NCBI RefSeq assembly: GCF_021654165.1
Contig: NZ_JAKFZN010000001.1
Coordinates: 868,001 to 932,000 of the forward strand
Source: Nereida sp. MMG025
GTDB lineage: Bacteria; Pseudomonadota; Alphaproteobacteria; Rhodobacterales; Rhodobacteraceae
DNA: 64,000 nt
Direction of reading: 5' to 3'
The notes under the pieces are model-generated. The model was not told the origin of the DNA. It saw only the letters and a program-made list of their open reading frames with translations, and made no database searches. Both the position numbers and the translations under genes were made by a program. The first letter of the stretch is position 1; each line of letters begins with the position of its first letter. Positions 15,714 to 25,202 of this stretch are shown here, in pieces.

Positions 15714-18700
15714 AGATCAATCTCGATCACGCCATCCTTTTGCGCTGCGCGTGATTGGCACAAGATAATCTGCGTTTTGCGTTGTGCCGCAGACAAAACA
15801 AAGTCGCGGTGTTCGACCTGCCCATCCAGCAATCCGCATTTGCACACACCGCAGATGCCATCGCTGCATTTGACGTCTACGTGTATCCCGTTTTCGGCCA
15901 AAACATCAGTGGCCGTTTTTTCTGCCGGCACCAAAAGGCTGCGACCGTCTTTCAGACGCAAGGTGAAGGCATGATTTTCATATTCTGGAAGGTCAGGAAT
16001 ATTGAAATACTCCAAGTGCCGTGCCTCTTGGGGTGTGCCGCCATTTTCGGCGGCTTGAATCACCGCCGACATAAATGCGTCTGGCCCACAAGCATAGACA
16101 TGCTGGCCTTGGGTATATGCGCCAAGAATTCGGTCCAAATCCGCCCGGGTGCCTTCGTTCGATATGTGCAAGTGAACCTGATTTGACCACTCAACACTTG
16201 CTAAATCAGCTAAGTATCCCGCAGATGCCCGATCGCGGATGCAGTAATGCAACGCAAACGGGCGACCAAGGGCATGCAGGCGGTGGGCCATCGCAATCAT
16301 GGGCGTGACCCCGATACCGCCGCCCATCAGATACGACATCGGTGCGTTTTCGTGTAACGGGAAGTGATTGATGGGGCGCGAGACAAAGACACGGCGGCCT
16401 TTGGTGAAGATACGGTGCAAGAGGGCCGATCCACCGCGCCCGTGGTCTTCGCGCAAGACCCCGATTTGGTATACGGAACGGTCCGCAGGGTTACCCGACA
16501 TCGAATACTGGCGCAAATATTCGGGTGCCACCACAATATCGAGATGCGCGCCCGCCGCCCATTGAGGTAAATCGCGGCCTTCGGGATCACGAAATTCATA
16601 CTTTGTGATCCCATCGGCCATCGCTTCGACTTTGCTGACAATCACGGGCAAGACGGGACTATCGGTGTCGCTGCTATAGGTGTGATCCCAAGCCCCTGTT
16701 TCGCCGGCCGCACGGCGTTTGCGATACTCTTTGGCCGTGATCATTTGCTGATAGGCTTCGATGCCCGCTTCGCGGTCCATCGGGTAAGGGTAAGGGTATG
16801 GATGTGGGGCAAGAGGCGCTGGATATACAGCAAGCGTCTGATCTTCATATCGCAGGTCAAGATCGCGTTGCAAATCACGGGCATTGACAGGTTTTCGGGT
16901 GGGGCGATAGGCGCCGTCCTCTCTCAGTTCCAGATCCCACCACCATTTTTTAACAGGGTTCAACCCACCCCTGCCCGCCATGTCATCCAGTTTCGCCAAA
17001 GCGGGTGCAAGTTGTGGCACATTCATCGCAGCCCATCTGAATGGCGCTTCTTTGAACACGCCTTCAAGGTTCCACGGGCAGGTTTTCATGCAGCGTCCAC
17101 ACATTGAACCGCCTTCGGTGCTGATGCGGTAGGTCGCGCATTTCTGGCTATCGGATTTCCAGATCTCGTAGCCATTGAACATCAGTTTCGGACCGGCTGT
17201 GATCGCACCAGAGGGACATTCGCGCGCACATTTATTGCAGGTCTCGCAAAACCTCTGCAGGCCGAAATCGATGGGTTTGTCATGGGCCATTGGCATGTCG
17301 GTGGTCACGACGCCCGACTTAAGGCGCGGCCCCAAAAAGGGGTTCAAGATCACCTCGCCGATACGGCTCACCTCGCCCAAGCCAGAGAGCAGCAAAAGAG
17401 GCGGCTGCAAAACCTCGCCGTCCATAACGGAATGGGCTTTGGCACTATAGCCAAGGTTGCGTATCTGTTTGGCGATCACCCCACCGAGCAACGAAAACCG
17501 AAGATAGGCGCGCATGGATTGTGCGACGCTGATCCAATCGTCGCCTGATGCCCCGTCCATCGTTTCATAGCCCTGATCGATGATAATGCTGATGGCCTGG
17601 TCATGCGGCGGTGTGATTGGGGCACCCGTGGCATCGTGGGAATACCACGTCCAGTCAGGACAGCGCGATATGCCAACAGCGTCCACACCCAGAAAATAGG
17701 CCGCCGCCTTGATATTGGCCGCGTTGCGGGCCGCATCCGTGGGGCGCGGGCCTGCGTCAGGGACGCCATCTTGCAGCAAAACAAAGGCGCCAAGCATCCG
17801 CCGCTGTGCAGAAGATGGCGCGGCCTTGCGCACGTAATACCCGCCCTTCGCCTTGTCCTGAAGCGCCTTGCCCATGTCACCGAACTGCGCACGCGCGAAA
17901 AGGTCGGCACGTTTGGGCACGCGCGCAACGCGGGCTTCATCGATAAAGGTCGTTGGCGTTTCAACGCGTTTGAGCGTTTCAAATGGATGCGGCCCGTCTT
18001 TGAAATCGCGTTTCGCAAATGGATCTAGCGTGCGCTTGGATTTCGCGGTGCCCACCCCTGCCCACCATTTCAGGTCATTCAGGATATGCGGCGGCTGCGT
18101 TGTGGCCAGCGGTGCATCATGGGCCATCGCAAAGCGTGTGGTGACAGCGGCCAGACCGTAGCGCCGTCCGACAAAGGGATTGTCCAGATCAGTTGTGATC
18201 AGTCCGCTGGCCACCGCAAGCTGGTTGAGATTTACATCTGTGCTGGTGGGTGAATGGGCCTTTGCATCCCACCCCAGAAGCCGCAGATAATTGGCGATCA
18301 CAACCGCCGTTTCGGTTGCCCGCAACGCCGCGCGGTGGGCCTGCGCATCCCTGAGCCATTGCGTGCCTGCTTCGTGATCCTTTGGATCTCGCGGCATATC
18401 ATACAGAAAGACAATCGCGTGGTCATGATCGACAATGGTGGTCGGCGGCGCCTGCATGCTTTCTTTCAGATCAGCCATAATCACATCAATGCCAGCCGCC
18501 AATGTTTTGGTCTGGCGGGTCTGAAGATCATGCGCCAAACGGTCAATATCGGGATTGCGGCGTGGCGTTGCGCGCAAAGCAGAGCGCACCACCGGCCCGA
18601 CCCCCACCATCGCTGCATCACTGAAATAACCAAACCCTTTGATGTGGTTCGCGCGATCGGACAGGTCGTCTGGCACTTGCGACTGGACCTTGTTGACCAG

Positions 18701-18904
18701 ACCGTCACGGATCGCATCCATCATCGCCTGGTATTCGCCCATCGCATTTACGATGCTGTCAGGACAATCAGCGCGGCGAAAAGAAAGCGCAGGCACATCT
18801 GGTATGTCTGCCACGACAGGCATGGGGCCCCGCGCCAACCGTTCCAGCGGATATGGCCCCATGTGAACGGGACGGGTTTTGGTTGAGAAAAAGCGCGTGG
18901 TCAT
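15710..18904 (-). CDS. Fused reductive dehalogenase (RdhA core plus flavin/NAD reductase and 2Fe-2S domain)
   Basis: A 1064-residue single-chain enzyme predicted to remove halogens reductively from (probably aromatic) organohalides with cobalamin. Residues about 150-545 form the B12-binding nitroreductase-like core, with two related halves (NYLRLLGWDAKAHS near 205; QIRNLGYSAKAHS near 480). Two 4Fe-4S motifs follow: C553/C556/C559/C563 and C589/C602/C605/C609. Residues about 748-960 are a phthalate-dioxygenase-reductase-like module with RQYSMSG (flavin), GGGIGVTPM (NAD) and YACGPDAFM. The C-terminus has a plant-type 2Fe-2S site at C1013/C1018/C1021/C1049. There is no Tat signal and no rdhB, so it should be cytoplasmic and draw electrons from NAD(P)H, as in BhbA of Comamonas. 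The start has AGGA upstream. Substrate is inferred, not seen. Confidence 0.88.
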   Translation of the reverse strand: MTTRFFSTKTRPVHMGPYPLERLARGPMPVVADIPDVPALSFRRADCPDSIVNAMGEYQAMMDAIRDGLVNKVQSQVPDDLSDRANHIKGFGYFSDAAMVGVGPVVRSALRATPRRNPDIDRLAHDLQTRQTKTLAAGIDVIMADLKESMQAPPTTIVDHDHAIVFLYDMPRDPKDHEAGTQWLRDAQAHRAALRATETAVVIANYLRLLGWDAKAHSPTSTDVNLNQLAVASGLITTDLDNPFVGRRYGLAAVTTRFAMAHDAPLATTQPPHILNDLKWWAGVGTAKSKRTLDPFAKRDFKDGPHPFETLKRVETPTTFIDEARVARVPKRADLFARAQFGDMGKALQDKAKGGYYVRKAAPSSAQRRMLGAFVLLQDGVPDAGPRPTDAARNAANIKAAAYFLGVDAVGISRCPDWTWYSHDATGAPITPPHDQAISIIIDQGYETMDGASGDDWISVAQSMRAYLRFSLLGGVIAKQIRNLGYSAKAHSVMDGEVLQPPLLLLSGLGEVSRIGEVILNPFLGPRLKSGVVTTDMPMAHDKPIDFGLQRFCETCNKCARECPSGAITAGPKLMFNGYEIWKSDSQKCATYRISTEGGSMCGRCMKTCPWNLEGVFKEAPFRWAAMNVPQLAPALAKLDDMAGRGGLNPVKKWWWDLELREDGAYRPTRKPVNARDLQRDLDLRYEDQTLAVYPAPLAPHPYPYPYPMDREAGIEAYQQMITAKEYRKRRAAGETGAWDHTYSSDTDSPVLPVIVSKVEAMADGITKYEFRDPEGRDLPQWAAGAHLDIVVAPEYLRQYSMSGNPADRSVYQIGVLREDHGRGGSALLHRIFTKGRRVFVSRPINHFPLHENAPMSYLMGGGIGVTPMIAMAHRLHALGRPFALHYCIRDRASAGYLADLASVEWSNQVHLHISNEGTRADLDRILGAYTQGQHVYACGPDAFMSAVIQAAENGGTPQEARHLEYFNIPDLPEYENHAFTLRLKDGRSLLVPAEKTATDVLAENGIHVDVKCSDGICGVCKCGLLDGQVEHRDFVLSAAQRKTQIILCQSRAAQKDGVIEIDL

Positions 18905-18965
18905 CGGTGCGATCCTAAGTTGGGCACACCTTGCGTTGGCTTGACTACATTATCAAGGAACCGAA

Positions 18966-19040
<75 letters not shown>

Positions 19041-19130
19041 GTCCGAAAGGTGGAGCGTGATTAGACGCTATTGGGAAATCGTGCAAGCGCAATCTGGACC
19101 CTTTTTAGCGCTTGGGTTACACCGCCTTTC

Positions 19131-19268
19131 ATGACGGACAAAAACACATCCAAGAAACCTGCAAAGGCCCCGCAAAGCCGAGAAGATCGGCTGAAGGCGG
19201 CGCTCAAAGCGAATATGGCGCGGCGCAAAGCGCAAGCCAAAGCGCGCAGCAGTGCGGACAAAACCTGA
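19131..19268 (+). CDS. Small basic protein upstream of murA
   Basis: 45-residue, strongly basic protein: MTDKNTSKKPAKAPQSREDR followed by an Ala/Lys/Arg-rich helix LKAALKANMARRKAQAKARS. I recall similar short proteins at this place in other Rhodobacterales, which supports it as real, but the function is unknown. The ATG at 19131 fits the compositional start; the longer frame from 19071 has unlike sequence. It lies 12 nt before murA and is likely cotranscribed with it, with the promoter in the 90-bp gap to the divergent tRNA-Thr. Confidence 0.7.
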   Translation: MTDKNTSKKPAKAPQSREDRLKAALKANMARRKAQAKARSSADKT

Positions 19269-19280
19269 GGTAGCGGTAAA

Positions 19281-20552
19281 ATGGACAGTATTCTGGTTAA
19301 AGGCGGGAACACGCTGCAAGGTGATATTCCCATTGCGGGAGCCAAAAACGCAGCGTTGACGCTGATGCCTGTCACCTTGCTCAGCGACGAGCCGCTGACA
19401 CTGACCAACACACCGCGGTTGTCGGATATCAAAACGATGACGACGCTTTTGGAAAGCCTTGGCGCGGAAGTCACAAGTCTGCAGGACGGCAAAGTCTTGG
19501 CGATGTCCACACATGGCGCGATCAACACGACTGCCGATTACGAGATTGTCCGCAAGATGCGGGCCTCCAACCTTGTTCTGGGCCCGCTGCTGGCACGTGA
19601 AGGTCATGCGATCGTCTCGCTGCCGGGCGGTTGTGCAATCGGCGCGCGCCCAATGGATATTCACACGGACGGTCTGGCCAAGATGGGCGCACAGATTGAT
19701 CTGCGCGACGGCTATCTTCACGCCAAGGCTGATGGTGGAAAGCTGAAGGGTGCTGTCATCGACTTTCCTTTTGCCAGCGTAGGTGCGACAGAAAACATCA
19801 TGATGGCAGCCACCTTGGCCAAAGGGACCACAGTGATCAACAACGCCGCGCGTGAACCTGAGATTGTCGATCTGGCCACCTGTCTTCGCGCTATGGGTGC
19901 GCAGATTGATGGCGATGGATCGCCCACGATTACCATTCAAGGCGTCGACCGTCTGGGCGCCGCAACCCACGCCGTTGTGACAGACCGGATCGAGCTTGGC
20001 ACCTATATGCTGGCCCCCGTCATTGCAGGTGGCGAAGTGACCTGCCTTGGGGGACGGATCGACCTGCTGGCCGCATTTTGCGAGAAACTGGATGCCGCGG
20101 GCGTCAGCGTAACAGAAACAGACGCGGGCCTGAAAGTGGCCCTGCGCGGGGACCGCCCCAAAGCCGTTGACGTGACAACAGAACCCTTCCCCGGCTTTCC
20201 GACAGACCTACAAGCGCAGATGATGGCCATGCTTTGCTTTGCGGATGGCACATCGGTTCTGGAAGAAAAAATCTTTGAAAACCGCTTCATGCATGCCCCT
20301 GAATTGGTTCGCATGGGTGCCGACATCGATGTTCAAGGCGGCACGGCCACAGTGCGCGGCGTGGACATGCTGAAGGGCGCACCTGTGATGGCGACGGATT
20401 TGCGCGCGTCTGTCTCGCTTATTCTGGCGGGTCTTGCAGCTGAGGGCGAAACACTTGTGAACCGTGTCTATCATCTGGACCGCGGATACGAAAAAGTCGT
20501 GCGGAAATTCGCAGGGGTTGGCGCGAACGTTGAACGCGTGAAGGGCCAATGA
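19281..20552 (+). CDS. murA: UDP-N-acetylglucosamine 1-carboxyvinyltransferase
   Basis: First committed step of peptidoglycan synthesis: transfers enolpyruvate from PEP to UDP-GlcNAc in the cytoplasm. 423 residues, full length. The substrate-binding KNAALTLMP motif (K22-N23) and the loop [15 protein letters not shown] with C118, the residue alkylated by fosfomycin, are intact, so the enzyme should be fosfomycin-sensitive. It has a Shine-Dalgarno GAGGTAG before the ATG. The DUF2948 gene begins 4 nt before its end. Confidence 0.98.
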   Translation: MDSILVKGGNTLQGDIPIAGAKNAALTLMPVTLLSDEPLTLTNTPRLSDIKTMTTLLESLGAEVTSLQDGKVLAMSTHGAINTTADYEIVRKMRASNLVLGPLLAREGHAIVSLPGGCAIGARPMDIHTDGLAKMGAQIDLRDGYLHAKADGGKLKGAVIDFPFASVGATENIMMAATLAKGTTVINNAAREPEIVDLATCLRAMGAQIDGDGSPTITIQGVDRLGAATHAVVTDRIELGTYMLAPVIAGGEVTCLGGRIDLLAAFCEKLDAAGVSVTETDAGLKVALRGDRPKAVDVTTEPFPGFPTDLQAQMMAMLCFADGTSVLEEKIFENRFMHAPELVRMGADIDVQGGTATVRGVDMLKGAPVMATDLRASVSLILAGLAAEGETLVNRVYHLDRGYEKVVRKFAGVGANVERVKGQ

Positions 20553-21037
20553 GCGATACCCCCACAGATGCCAGCTTTGTGGATGGCGGTGAACGCCCGC
20601 TGCGCCTGATCGCGCGGGATGGCGATGACGTTCAGGTTGTTTCGGCTCTTTTGCAAGATGCCGTGTTCCCTGCGACCGAAATGAAATGGGACGCTGGCAG
20701 ACGCCGCTTTGCCCTTTTGCTCAATCGGTTTCGTTGGGAAGACGTCCCCGCCGCCGAACGCCGCGGGCGTGCTTTTGAGCGTGTGCAGGCTTTGCTCATC
20801 ATTGACGATGTCCTGCGCGTTGCGAGCCAGGGGATCGATCCGAAACAAAGCGATATGATCTTGTCGTTACTCTCTATTGATTGGGACGAAACAGAAGCAC
20901 CGGGCGGCACCTTGACCTTGCACCTTGCGGGTGACGGTGCAATCGCGCTGCATGTGGACGCCATCGAGATGACCTTGAAAGATGTGACGCGGCCCTACAT
21001 CGCGCCTTCTGCAAAACAACCAAAGCATCCCGAGTAG
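20549..21037 (+). CDS. DUF2948 family protein
   Basis: 162-residue conserved alphaproteobacterial protein of unknown function. Family-typical stretches are [35 protein letters not shown] and [10 protein letters not shown]. It is placed between murA (ATGA overlap) and hisD (3-nt gap), the standard position in Rhodobacterales. No signal peptide, membrane span or catalytic motif is visible. The operon gives no clear hint, since its members serve cell wall, histidine and translation. Confidence 0.9.
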   Translation: MSDTPTDASFVDGGERPLRLIARDGDDVQVVSALLQDAVFPATEMKWDAGRRRFALLLNRFRWEDVPAAERRGRAFERVQALLIIDDVLRVASQGIDPKQSDMILSLLSIDWDETEAPGGTLTLHLAGDGAIALHVDAIEMTLKDVTRPYIAPSAKQPKHPE

Positions 21038-21040
21038 ATC

Positions 21041-22345
21041 ATGCCCGTTTTTATAAGTTCCACCGACGCCGATTTTGAGGCGCAATTCGCGGCCCTTCTG
21101 ACAGCCAAACGCGAAGACAGTGTCGATGTCGACGATATCGTAGCCGAGATCATCGCCGATGTGCGCGCGCGCGGCGATCAGGCCGTGCTGGATCTGACGG
21201 CCAAATTCGACCGTTTGGATATCCCTTCAGACGGCTTGCGCTTTAGCGCTGCAGAAATCGCCGAAGAAATCACGAAGGTGTCCGATGATGATCGCGCCGC
21301 CCTTGAATTGGCCGCAACACGTATCCGTGCCTACCACGAACGCCAGTTGCCGCAAGACGAAAACTGGACCGAAGAAACAGGCGCAATGCTTGGCTGGCGG
21401 TGGACAGCTGTTTCGGCGGCTGGTTTATATGTGCCGGGCGGTCTGGCCTCATACCCGTCATCTGTGCTGATGAATGCGATCCCCGCAAAGGTCGCGGGGG
21501 TTGAGCGGTTGGCGATCGTGGTGCCAACCCCGGATGGGATTTGCAATCCGTTGGTCCTCTTGGCAGCCCAGATTGCGGGCGTGGACGAGATTTACCGCAT
21601 CGGCGGTGCACAAGCGGTCGCAGCGCTTGCCTATGGCACTGAAACCATTGCGCCCGTCGACAAGATCACAGGGCCCGGCAACGCGTTTGTGGCCGCCGCC
21701 AAAAGGCGCGTCTTTGGCAAAGTCGGCATTGATATGATTGCAGGCCCTTCAGAAATCCTTGTCATTGCAGATAAACACAATGATCCCGCATGGATTGCGA
21801 CCGATCTTTTGTCGCAGGCCGAACATGATGAAAGCGCCCAATCGCTTCTGATCACGGATGATGCAGCCTTTGGACGGGCCGTTGCGCAACAAGTGGACAC
21901 GCAGCTTGCCACCCTGCCCCGCCGCGACATCGCTGGCCCAAGCTGGCGTGACTACGGCGCTGTGGTCGTCGTGCGCGATCTGAATGAGGCGGTGCACCTA
22001 TCAAACCGCATCGCCCCTGAACACCTTGAGCTTTGTGTCGAGGACCCAGATGCGCTCTCGGCTAAGATTACACATGCAGGTGCTATTTTTCTCGGCCAAT
22101 GGACCCCCGAAGCCATCGGCGATTACATCGGTGGGCCCAATCACGTCCTGCCCACCGCACGGTCTGCGCGTTTTTCCAGCGGACTGTCCGTGCTGGATTT
22201 CATGAAGCGCACAACCTTGGCCAAAATGACCCCCGAAGCGTTAAAAGCAATTGGTCCTGCGGCTGTTCGCCTGGCCACGAGCGAAAGCCTGAGCGCGCAC
22301 GGCATGTCCGTGCAGGCGCGTCTGGACAAGTTGAACGAAGGATAA
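21041..22345 (+). CDS. hisD: Histidinol dehydrogenase
   Basis: Zinc-dependent enzyme that oxidises L-histidinol to L-histidine in two NAD-dependent steps. 434 residues, full length. Conserved segments: GWRWTAVSAAGLYVPGG, YRIGGAQAVAALAYGT, DKITGPGNAFVAAAKR and the signature IDMIAGPSEILVIAD; the later QAEHDE and PEHLELCVED carry metal and catalytic residues (Glu/His pair). It follows DUF2948 closely and is separated from the GIY-YIG gene by only 3 nt. Confidence 0.98.
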   Translation: MPVFISSTDADFEAQFAALLTAKREDSVDVDDIVAEIIADVRARGDQAVLDLTAKFDRLDIPSDGLRFSAAEIAEEITKVSDDDRAALELAATRIRAYHERQLPQDENWTEETGAMLGWRWTAVSAAGLYVPGGLASYPSSVLMNAIPAKVAGVERLAIVVPTPDGICNPLVLLAAQIAGVDEIYRIGGAQAVAALAYGTETIAPVDKITGPGNAFVAAAKRRVFGKVGIDMIAGPSEILVIADKHNDPAWIATDLLSQAEHDESAQSLLITDDAAFGRAVAQQVDTQLATLPRRDIAGPSWRDYGAVVVVRDLNEAVHLSNRIAPEHLELCVEDPDALSAKITHAGAIFLGQWTPEAIGDYIGGPNHVLPTARSARFSSGLSVLDFMKRTTLAKMTPEALKAIGPAAVRLATSESLSAHGMSVQARLDKLNEG

Positions 22346-22348
22346 ATT

Positions 22349-23254
22349 ATGCCTCAAGGACGCTCTCTCGAACTATTCTTTATTGAGGGCAAACCTGATG
22401 GCATGCGGACCGCAGAAGTTTTCAATTGGACAGGACATGTACTGTTCACACCGCGCTTGACTTTGAAAAACGCCCTGCAAAGAGAGTATGCCACTCATAC
22501 TGGTGTCTACGTTTTGCTTGGAGAAAAAGACGGCGTTGGCACCGCATACATCGGGGAAAGCGAAGAGTTGGCCCCGCGCCTGCGAAATCATGCCAAGGAA
22601 AAGGACTGGTGGACCCACGCGGTACTTGTCTGCACAACCGCAGATACACTCAACAAGGCGCACGTCAAATACCTAGAAAGCCGATTGGTCGAAATCGCGC
22701 GATCTGTTGGCGCGGTCCAACTTGAAAATGGTAATACGCCCACGAAAAGCAGCCTACATGAGGCAGGCCGTGCGAATATGGAAGAGTTTCTGGAAACCTT
22801 GCAAATTGCGATGCCCGCATTGGGGGTCGACATTTTCACACAGAAGGCGCGCACACCTGAAAACACCGCTGCTAGAACCGAACAGTTGGCAGAAACCAAT
22901 TACGAATTTGTTCTTCGTACACCAAAGCATGGCGTCGAAGCCTTCGCGCGCCTCGAAGGATCAGATCTGGTTGTTCGTAAAGGATCCGTTTGCCGAGGCG
23001 AATGGACTAAAAACGAAACGACTGAGCATGGCTACAAGACCCTGCACAATAAGCTCATTGACAATGGTACAATTGAACCGTTCGAAGATAAGGGAAGATT
23101 TACGCAGGACTATGCCTTCAACTCTCCCTCCGCAGCCGCGGCAGTTCTAAATGGTCGCCGCACCAATGGGCGCATCGAATGGCGAACAGTGGCAGGAAAC
23201 AAGACCTTCGCGGAATGGGAAGACGCCGAGCTGACCAAAGAAAACGAAACCTAA
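22349..23254 (+). CDS. GIY-YIG nuclease-like protein with C-terminal DUF4357
   Basis: 301-residue protein. Residues 52-110 form a GIY-YIG domain: TGVYVLLGEKDGVGTAYIGE, then arginines at 77/79 and a probable catalytic Glu at 110 (KYLESRLVE). A DUF4357 module occupies about residues 205-295 (VVRKGSVCRGEW ... FNSPSAAAAVLNGRRTNGRIEW). Such pairs occur in accessory and defence-associated proteins, but the target is unknown. Its base composition looks more AT-rich than its neighbours. It sits inside an otherwise conserved operon between hisD and UPF0262, which suggests insertion. Confidence 0.8.
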   Translation: MPQGRSLELFFIEGKPDGMRTAEVFNWTGHVLFTPRLTLKNALQREYATHTGVYVLLGEKDGVGTAYIGESEELAPRLRNHAKEKDWWTHAVLVCTTADTLNKAHVKYLESRLVEIARSVGAVQLENGNTPTKSSLHEAGRANMEEFLETLQIAMPALGVDIFTQKARTPENTAARTEQLAETNYEFVLRTPKHGVEAFARLEGSDLVVRKGSVCRGEWTKNETTEHGYKTLHNKLIDNGTIEPFEDKGRFTQDYAFNSPSAAAAVLNGRRTNGRIEWRTVAGNKTFAEWEDAELTKENET

Positions 23255-23344
23255 CGTCGCCATGCGAAGTTGGTCGTGGCAAAGCGCGCCGCGCTGTTCT
23301 ACACATGCGAATGGGAGCACACCGATCAACAGGAGGTCAACACC

Positions 23345-23824
23345 ATGACCCGCATTGCACATATCGAGCTGGATGACAGCAATCTGCCCCCGCCGACACC
23401 CGAAATTGATCAGGAACGCAAAGTCGCAATCTTTGATCTGCTTGAAGACAATTCGTTCTCGCTGCCCAAGCGCGATGACCGTGCCGTGCCAGACGGGCCT
23501 TTCCGTGTCGGCCTTTCGATCAAAGACAAACGACTTGTTTTCGATGTGACAACGGATGATCACAAACCAGCAGGCGAATTTCACCTGTCGCTTGGGCCCT
23601 TTCGCCAAGTCGTCAAAGACTACTTCCAAATCTGTGAAACTTATTTTGAAGCGGTAAAAACGATGGCCCCAAGCCAGATCGAGACAATTGATATGGCCCG
23701 GCGCGGTATTCACAACGAAGGTGCGCGCATTTTGCAAGACCGCCTTGAAGGAAAGGCAGAGGTGGATATCGATACCGCGCGCCGCCTGTTTACTCTCATC
23801 TGCGTGTTGCACTTCGGAGGCTGA
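23345..23824 (+). CDS. UPF0262 family protein
   Basis: 159-residue alphaproteobacterial protein of unknown function. It begins MTRIAHIELDDSNLPPPTPE and contains the highly conserved FRVGLSIKDKRLVFDV and LSLGPFRQVVKDYFQICE stretches. The ATG at 23345 was chosen for a strong AGGAGGT site 7 nt upstream; a longer frame from 23270 is not supported. The 90 bp before it, after the GIY-YIG gene, hold no gene I can support. The phosphatase gene follows 3 nt later. Confidence 0.92.
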   Translation: MTRIAHIELDDSNLPPPTPEIDQERKVAIFDLLEDNSFSLPKRDDRAVPDGPFRVGLSIKDKRLVFDVTTDDHKPAGEFHLSLGPFRQVVKDYFQICETYFEAVKTMAPSQIETIDMARRGIHNEGARILQDRLEGKAEVDIDTARRLFTLICVLHFGG

Positions 23825-23827
23825 TAG

Positions 23828-24280
23828 GTGCCACGCGATCTCCCAACGTCCGTTCTGTTTTGCTGCGATCACAACGCCGTGCGCTCGCCAATGGCCGAAG
23901 GACTGATGAAAAAGTTTTACGGCATGGACACTTATGTTCAGTCCGCAGGCGTCAAAAGTGATCTGGAAGTGGACGGGTTTTCCATTGCCGTTTGCGAGGA
24001 GATGGGTGTCGAATTGGGCCGCCACCGCGCCCGCACGTTCGATGAGATGGAAGAATGGGGAGACGACCTTGGCAGCTTTGATCTGGTGGTTGCCCTGTCC
24101 CCTGCAAGCCAGCGCGCGGCGCTTGAGCTGACCCGCCGCTATCATCTTGAGGTGATTTACTGGCCTATCATGGACCCGACGGGGCTTGGGGAAACCCGCG
24201 AAGCCAAATTGGACAGCTACCGTCAGGCCCGCGATCAGATTATCAACAACATGCGCGAGATGTGGGGCGATGGCATTTAG
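23828..24280 (+). CDS. Low-molecular-weight protein-tyrosine-phosphatase family protein
   Basis: 150-residue cytoplasmic phosphatase-like protein. The P-loop CX5R is at the N-terminus (C13-DHNAV-R19-S), and a general-acid Asp candidate lies in YWPIMDPTG near residue 115, the normal arrangement for LMW-PTP and arsenate reductase relatives. It starts with GTG at 23828, coupled to UPF0262 by 3 nt. Its context near infA is conserved and does not suggest arsenic detoxification. The 125-bp gap that follows probably carries the infA promoter. Confidence 0.85.
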   Translation: MPRDLPTSVLFCCDHNAVRSPMAEGLMKKFYGMDTYVQSAGVKSDLEVDGFSIAVCEEMGVELGRHRARTFDEMEEWGDDLGSFDLVVALSPASQRAALELTRRYHLEVIYWPIMDPTGLGETREAKLDSYRQARDQIINNMREMWGDGI

Positions 24281-24405
24281 GACGTTCTGCCGCGCCTAAT
24301 CCGTCACATCTGCCCGATCATTGAGACTTTTACCTTGAAAACCCACGCGTTTGCGCTCATTTAGCGCCATGTCCCGATTTGGCGGGATGCAACGATGGAG
24401 TGAAC

Positions 24406-24624
24406 ATGGCCAAGGAAGAACTGCTCGAATTTCCCGGTGTCGTAAAGGAACTCCTGCCGAATGCGACATTCAGGGTCGAGCTGGAAAACGGCCATGAGAT
24501 CATCGCACATACGGCAGGCAAGATGCGCAAAAACCGCATCCGCGTTCTGGCTGGCGACAAGGTGCAGGTCGAAATGACCCCATATGATCTGACCAAGGGT
24601 CGGATCAACTACCGCTTTAAGTAA
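24406..24624 (+). CDS. infA: Translation initiation factor IF-1
   Basis: 72-residue OB-fold initiation factor that binds the 30S A site and supports IF-2 and IF-3. The sequence [20 protein letters not shown] and the following [20 protein letters not shown] are near the family consensus; it ends GRINYRFK. The start at 24406 is fixed by family length and a nearby GGAGTG site. The stop overlaps the maf start as TAATG. Confidence 0.98.
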   Translation: MAKEELLEFPGVVKELLPNATFRVELENGHEIIAHTAGKMRKNRIRVLAGDKVQVEMTPYDLTKGRINYRFK

Positions 24625-25202
24625 TGAAGCTGATCCTCGGCTCTGGAAGCCCCCGACGGCGCGAGCTGCTCGGCACTATTGGGTTGAGCCCTGATGAAAT
24701 CCGCTCGCCCGATATCAATGAAGAGCCTGTGAAAAACGAATTGCCACGCCCCTATTGCGCGCGCATGGCGCGTGAAAAGGCCCAAGCACTGGAGGCTGGC
24801 GCAGACGAAGTGATCATCTGTGCTGATACCACCGTCGCCTTGGGGCGGCGTATTCTGGGCAAACCAGCGGATGCTGGTGAAGCGGCTGAATTTCTCCATA
24901 AATTGTCGGGGCGCCGTCACAAAGTGATCACAGCCGTAGCCGTGAAAACTGCATCCGCAGTGTGGGAGCGCGATGTGGTGACGGATGTTAAAATGAAACG
25001 CTTGTCGGACATCGAAGTGAATTCCTATCTTGCAACGAATGACTGGCGGGGCAAGGCAGGTGGCTATGCCATTCAAGGCCCTGCTGGCGCGTTTATCCCA
25101 TGGATTTCAGGCAGTTATTCAGCCGTCATGGGATTGCCTGTGGCCGAAACCGCAACGCTTTTGATGGCTGCGGGTTATCCTGTTTATGGAGATGCGTCAT
25201 GA
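24624..25202 (+). CDS. maf: Maf-family nucleoside triphosphate pyrophosphatase
   Basis: House-cleaning pyrophosphatase that hydrolyses non-canonical or excess nucleotides (dTTP/UTP or modified pyrimidines). 192 residues with the Maf signature [12 protein letters not shown] at residues 5-16, the catalytic Asp region in [11 protein letters not shown], and [16 protein letters not shown] near the C-terminus. Coupled by overlap to infA before and the RNase E/G-like gene after. The exact base preference cannot be read off. Confidence 0.93.
   Translation: MKLILGSGSPRRRELLGTIGLSPDEIRSPDINEEPVKNELPRPYCARMAREKAQALEAGADEVIICADTTVALGRRILGKPADAGEAAEFLHKLSGRRHKVITAVAVKTASAVWERDVVTDVKMKRLSDIEVNSYLATNDWRGKAGGYAIQGPAGAFIPWISGSYSAVMGLPVAETATLLMAAGYPVYGDAS

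Noticed and set aside
23828-24280. Arsenate reductase
   Set aside because: The CX5R motif fits LMW phosphatases in general, and there are no ars genes nearby; the conserved infA context argues against arsenic function.
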